Shown here piece after piece: positions 59,101-64,000 of a stretch of 64,000 bases of DNA; the first letter of the stretch is position 1, and each line of letters starts with the position of its first letter. Under the pieces are notes generated by a model, which saw only the letters and a program-made list of their open reading frames with translations, searched no databases and had not been told where the DNA came from. The DNA lies in NCBI GenBank assembly GCA_947561585.1, contig CANNZV010002604.1, positions 1-64,000 on the forward strand, given 5' to 3'. Position numbers and translations under genes: made by a program. The stretch comes from Caprella mutica (Eukaryota > Arthropoda > Malacostraca > Amphipoda > Caprellidae).

Positions 59101-61900
59101 AGATCAATAACATTAACTCTTAAGGGTAACTACAATATACACTGATGTTTAAAGAAATGTAAATTATATATATAATGCATTGATGTTCAGTGAAACATAA
59201 AATATATATAAATAACTGTGTGTTTGTAAGTTAAGAGTAATTAAGAAAATTATGTTGACTAACACTTATAATTATTGATGAAATGTAATGTAATGGTAGA
59301 TAAATAATCTATGTAAGATGTAAGTTTCTTGTATAAGATAGTAAAGTTCACCTGTAATTGCAGAAACACACGTAAAAGAGGCTAACCAAAAGCAATGAAC
59401 CCCATCCATCTGACGATCTGACGTTATGGGCAAGACATCGGTTGAAGGTGAATTACTTAATTTTACTATGAATTTATCACTATAAGTGAAAATCTTGTAA
59501 AGTAACGTAACAATAAAAAGAAACATAACAGTTTTGATTGTGTCCAAGATTTTCATGAACCTAGTTTTAAGTGAAAAATATGTTATATATATAACTAACC
59601 CCTTCTTTACAGTTTTATAATAATAGGAATATGTATTGTAAACTGAATGAGGTATATTTTGAAATAAATGTTATGTGAGATATATATTATCAAACTATAA
59701 TATTACTTGAAGGATTATAACAATACTATAATATTAAAGAATTTTGTAGAATCATTGTACAAAATTTTGGAAATAATTAAAACAATCATGTTTTAGCAAT
59801 GGTAAAATAGTAATATTATCCTTCAACTGTAAGTCTAAAAGTAATAGTTAGGTAAAAATATAATCCTAATTATACTTAAATTAATGATTTATTTTTCCCA
59901 AAACTTGAAAAACATCTCTCGAGAAACTGGAGCAGAGCAATAACAAACCAGATGTTGGAACAATCCAACACCAGTAACTTGTTGATCCGAAAAGGATAAG
60001 CCGAGCTACGCCTAGTGACGAGAAGGCTGAGCAGTGGAGCACACTTGGTGATGACTTCACAGTCATACTTGATGATGACTTCACAGTCATACTTGATGAT
60101 GACTTCACAATCATACTTGGTGACGACTTCGCAGTCATACTTGGTGACGTCACAAACCAATGCCCGATAACCTGAGGGAACCATTCATTCTGAAGGAGGA
60201 GAATGAACATGGGGGCTTCAACTCTCATGTACCTACTTTGAGAAGTCTTCTCTGATGGTACCGACACATTTAGATCATTTCACCTTGATCTTATTATTCT
60301 AAATTTTGAATTATTACTTTAGTCCAATTATCTTAGATTTTTATACTTTGAATTTACTTTAAAGAAAGATTAAATATTAATTGCTTATTGAAACATTCAG
60401 GTTATGAGCATTTAATCATTGATGTTTATTTGAAAATTAATTCTTTAAAGGATTACTTAAGATTTCATTTGATAGTTTACAGATTTCGAAGTTGAACATT
60501 TGATTTAAAGTAACTTTAATTTCATTGAATATTTTAAACGAAATCTGAATATGTTTATTCAATACGAATAAAAATAAGTTATGTAAAGCTAACAATAGTA
60601 TAAATGAATACTAACCAATAATATAGCTCATATGATATTACATAACATATATAACCATAGTTTAAGAAGAGAGAAGTTTAAGATAAGTAATAACGAATTT
60701 AGTTTTACTCATATATTTTGGAATGAATATTTTGGAATTAGAATAAACTATAATGAAGTTTCGATTTTGATGTAAGATTATATTCATTTGAGATATAAAA
60801 GTTAATTAAGTTCTATTGACTATAGATTATATTCATTTGAGATATAAAAGTTAACTAAGTTCTATTGACTATAGCTTATATTCATTTGAGATATATAAGT
60901 TAACTAAGTTCTATTGATTATAGATTATATTCATTGGAAATATGAAAAGTAATTAATCTCTATTGATTTTAAAATTAATTTCATTTGAAAATTACTTAAC
61001 TTTATTTCCGACGTTTCAAATTACGATGCTTGAAGTAGAAGATATAATAATAGTAGATATATTATAATCGTATGCTTAGATTTTATTGATAATCTTATTT
61101 GTAAGCATTATAATTTTGGTTCTTGAATGAAAGTAAGATGTTTATAGTTGGACTATATTGCAGTAAAGTATTAAACGAACTTTATATTTTGAAGAAAAAC
61201 TTTAAGGGTGTTTTCAATGACTAGACATTCACCTGGATACTATTTCCATTTAAGTGTTTAAGAATTGAGAACATACATATTTAATTTTTAGAAAGGTAAT
61301 GGTTACTTTTATTTAAAAAATTAAAATATAAATTTAGCAGTTATAGATTGAAGTTTTATTATTGTTCAACTTGAATTTGAGATTCATAATTTGATGATTC
61401 ATGTTTTGAAATTTTAGAACTGGATGAAATGGGATTTCAGGTTCAATTTTGAATAATTATAAACAAGGTTAGATATTTGAATATCTTTATTAGTTAAATA
61501 AATTCCATAAAATGAAAATATATTTTTGATGTATGTTTCTGAATATGAGTAGAATAACTTATAAATTTTTACTCTATTTTGATTTAATATCTTGACCAGA
61601 GGTAGAATTCATGATTACATATATGATAGGAATTGTCTTGTCATCATATTTTTGTACACACAAATTTTATGATGAAAAGACTGATCTATTTAGCAGATCA
61701 AATTTTAATCTGAAATTCATAATACATGAATCGAATGATTAAATTTCTTTTGTTTTAATAGATATAATTTATGTTTCGGACTTAGAAATTTTAAGAAATT
61801 TCATAGGATGTTTTCCGAGTGTTGTTCGAAATTTGTTAGGATATTTTTCGATTGGATTTCGATAATAAGGGTTTAGAAATTGAAATTCAACCGACAAGTC
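53194..61900. other. non-coding LARD interior with four tandem arrays
   Basis: No coding gene. Arrays: 67-bp units, about four copies, at 55665-55925 (GGTTTCAGGTAAAACCGTAA); 72-bp units, four copies, at 57990-58262 (GAACATTCTATTTATTCCTC); 24-bp units, four to five copies, at 60048-60150 (GATGATGACTTCACAGTCAT); and 49-bp units, about four copies, at 60777-60960 (ATTATATTCATTTGAGATAT). The rest is AT-rich sequence. Antisense frames at 59876-60267 come from the 24-bp repeat. Confidence 0.85.
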
Positions 61901-61909
61901 GGTTGAAAC

Positions 61910-61925
61910 ACGAAGGGGGGAGTGA
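61910..61925 (+). other. polypurine tract
   Basis: CGAAGGGGGGAGTGA lies immediately 5' of the 3' LTR, the expected priming site for second-strand synthesis. Confidence 0.8.
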
Positions 61926-63166
61926 TATTAACAATAGAAAGATTGTTAATACGCTGAACTTGTATCTTTACTTAATCTTTCAATTTCTATAATTTGATAA
62001 TCATTTAATCAGACATAATCTTTTTAATCTTGTACACTGTTCATTAGAAGGAAATGCTATTTAAATTTATGGTCATGTTATTCTCGCTAGGAGCTCGAAT
62101 ATAATTATAAACGAATAGCTTTGATGTAAGCCGCTAATATAACTTGTAACTTCAGAACATAACTTTATAACTTGTAACCCAGAGCTATAACTTGTAACTC
62201 AGAATATAACTTTATAATTTGTACTAAGTTATATAACTTCATGAACTTTGTAAATCAGTTATACAACTTAGAATATTGAGTTCTTTTTCTATAGATAGAA
62301 TTGAAATTAATACTTAATTAATTTAAAAGGAATTAAGTAAGTATTTCAATTATCCTAATTGAAATACTTAATTAATAGTTAGGAACTTGTAACATTTCTG
62401 ATCATGTATAGGTTAAACAGGACTCTGAAATAGTATGCTTAAATTTGGATGTTTATTAGTAAATCAGGTTTCACTAAAATGAACTATTAGTAAATCTGAT
62501 CGATCTATATGTTAATCGTATAGAAAGCCATTACCACTAGCGTGTTAAATTTGAATAATGCATTGTGTGTTATTTCTATCTGCAGTGAGTAGAAAAACAT
62601 CTTTGAAAAGTACTATCAGTACCTTAACAGAAGTTTATTCACTCACTGGAAGGTTGGACTCTCCAGTTCATCCTTTAAATACCATTGGCACCTAACTAAA
62701 GTGTTCATAGTTCGCGATGGTCTCTTGAAGACTGGTTGGTCGGACCAAGTCCAGTCGGACTTGTCCATCCACGGGTTTCGTGAGTTGGCAACTCAAACCC
62801 TTGTTTATTTTAAACCCTTAAGTTTACTCAACCGCTAGTTTATTTAAAACTTGTGTTGTGTTATTTGAAGACTTGTGCGTAAGTCTTAGAACTCTGTACT
62901 ATTTGAACTTTAATATAAGTACACCCATTTAAAACTTCCTTGTGTTTAATTTACTTCCTAAAAACTTTTACCGTTTAGTCATTTGTCAGTTTAATAGAAT
63001 TCAATCAATTACCTCCAAGTCTCTTCAAGTTAAGATAATACAAATAATTGTTAAAGAACCCGGAGACTTAATTTGCTCTATGGGATAAGTTTATTAACAA
63101 GCCTCATCTACTTAGAAAATAGGTGATAATTTACTATCAATCCCATAGGAAAAGGGCAATTTAATA
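61926..63166 (+). repeat. 3' LTR of LARD-like element
   Basis: 1,241 bp, near-identical to the 5' LTR. Differences seen: GAATATAATT versus GAAAATAATT, CCAGTCGG versus CCGGTCGG, TATTTGAAC versus TATTCGAAC, and AATAGGTG versus AATATGTG. Followed by CGATA and the right part of element B2. Confidence 0.93.
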
Positions 63167-63289
63167 CGATAAGGCTATGGTAATTCGAGCTGTATTTTTG
63201 TGAACCATCTTCTATTCTTCCATTATTTTATCTGTGTTTTGGTAAATATAATTGTAATTATTATTATAGCAAAGCCTCCTAGTAGACCA

Positions 63290-64000
63290 GAGTTACGTTG
63301 CAAGTTGTTTGTACACACAGAGAACGGTTTTGTTGATACAACAAAAAAAAGTAGGTTTTTGATTGTATCAACAAAATAAATTAGTCAGCTATGAGCCATC
63401 AAAATAATTTTGTTACAGTAAATATTATTTTTTGTTAAGGTTTTTTTGTCATAGTTACACTAGAACTTTTAAGGTTACAGTAACTAGAGCTTATTAGTTA
63501 TAGTAACATTACAATACTGTTACTTCAAAAAATGTATTTTGTTATGTCAACAAAAAGTATATTTAAAGAGAGACAAATAATTTTTTGTAGCAACAAAATC
63601 ATCTTGTTATTTTAACCGAAACAGCTTAGGTTATTGTTACAATGGAGTACAGTTACCACAAATCAATATATTTTGTTATATTAACAGAATATGGTTTTAA
63701 AGTAACAAAACTAGTTTGTTATACTGAAAATATAATACAGTTATCACAAACCAATTTCTTAGTTTTAATAATAAAAAATTTCTTGTCATGCAACCAAATG
63801 ATTAGGTTCAAGAAAAATAATCATATAGTAACAGTAACAAAACTAGTTCGTTGTAGTTGAAATCAAGCAGTGTTGCATCAAAAAAAATGTCTCGTCATGT
63901 TGACCAAATTTTTTTTCATTCAAACAGAAATATTTAGTAGCATTAATAATTGGCTTTTGTAATTTTAAAGATACTTTAGATACCATTAGCAAAGTTCTTT
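63290..64000. repeat. degenerate TTTTGTTACAGTAACAAAA-type repeats
   Basis: Irregular direct and inverted copies of TTGTTAYAGTAACAAAAYTA over about 550 bp to the window edge. Probably the subterminal region of another element or a decayed minisatellite. No partner is visible because the window ends. Confidence 0.6.

Larger units (their letters stand above)
51934..63166 (+). mobile_element. large non-coding LTR retrotransposon derivative (LARD-like), young
   Basis: An 11,233-bp element with two near-identical 1,241-bp LTRs, a 5-bp target duplication, a candidate primer-binding site just after the 5' LTR and a polypurine tract just before the 3' LTR. The 8.75-kb interior has no frame above about 130 codons and none with gag, protease, RT, RNase H or integrase motifs. 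It is very AT-rich with several tandem arrays. By definition it relies on proteins from another element, which is the LARD pattern. Near-identical LTRs mean recent mobilisation despite the lack of genes. The parent lineage cannot be told from the sequence. Confidence 0.9.
51236..63258. mobile_element. element B, copy 2, split by the LTR element
   Basis: Left part 51236-51933 and right part 63167-63258 together match copy 1 (4190-4888) in inverted orientation, at high identity. The left part holds seven B words (for example GGAATATTCCACTGG, GGAAAGTTCCACTGA) and a TGTATTTATTTGTAAT tandem tract (51360-51720). It starts GGTGCGCGGAAGATTCC, directly after the hAT relic. Comparison with copy 1 shows the LTR element entered at the sequence between CTTAAC and AGGCTATGG. 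B's own target duplication was not found. Confidence 0.8.

Noticed and set aside
59876..60267. Antisense 102- and 128-codon frames in the LARD interior
   Set aside because: Half of each frame is the 24-bp tandem repeat, and there is no retroviral-type motif.

Overview
The window is AT-rich eukaryotic DNA dominated by transposable elements. The mixture (spliced piggyBac, Bel/Pao, hAT, Tc1, Harbinger-like MITEs, a CGGBP1-like hAT relic, a DNase I-family gene split by short introns) fits an arthropod, most likely a hemipteran insect. That placement is inference, because no species-diagnostic gene is present. Bacterial features (operons, ribosome binding sites, CRISPR) are absent. I see only one probable host gene: a DNase I-like nuclease whose last five exons lie at 18544-20123 (+). 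Everything else that codes is transposon-derived, and most of it is broken.

Layout: 1-1651 is a 32-bp satellite with an 885-bp higher-order repeat. 1.65-5.6 kb holds a duplicated AT-rich block, a palindromic element (3053-3930), element B1 (4190-4888) and a 24-bp array. 7316-11127 is a 14-bp satellite of about 270 copies in two variants arranged in blocks. 11.9-17.5 kb is an ACATGG-repeat region into which element D, a second palindromic element and a 3.07-kb piggyBac (TTAA target, spliced transposase with one frameshift) have inserted. The DNase I-like gene follows. 21.1-27.6 kb holds a TAA-flanked composite element carrying element G, a 3-kb inverted-repeat structure carrying element A2, and a hAT MITE. 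28.2-30.9 kb holds a broken non-LTR retrotransposon, element A3 and another hAT MITE. 31058-39556 is element C, itself split by a degenerate Bel/Pao retrotransposon. 39.7-42.5 kb holds palindromic words, element A4 and a Tc1 relic. 48.3-51.2 kb is one hAT/CGGBP1-like relic split by three elements. It ends at element B2, which is split by an 11.2-kb LTR element (51934-63166). That LTR element has near-identical LTRs and a large non-coding interior.

The most interesting pattern is a set of non-autonomous elements (A1-A4, C, D, G, L) that share an architecture but not a sequence. Each begins near 5'-GG, each end carries an array of 15-16-bp 'words' in inverted orientation, and each is flanked by a 9-bp target duplication. 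Five of these duplications are perfect. Each family uses a different word. Element L shares the internal core of family A but has different termini, which suggests that the terminal word arrays are exchangeable. The transposase responsible is not in the window. The second notable item is the young, large, non-coding LTR element, a LARD-type element. All statements come from reading the sequence by eye, and no database search was run.
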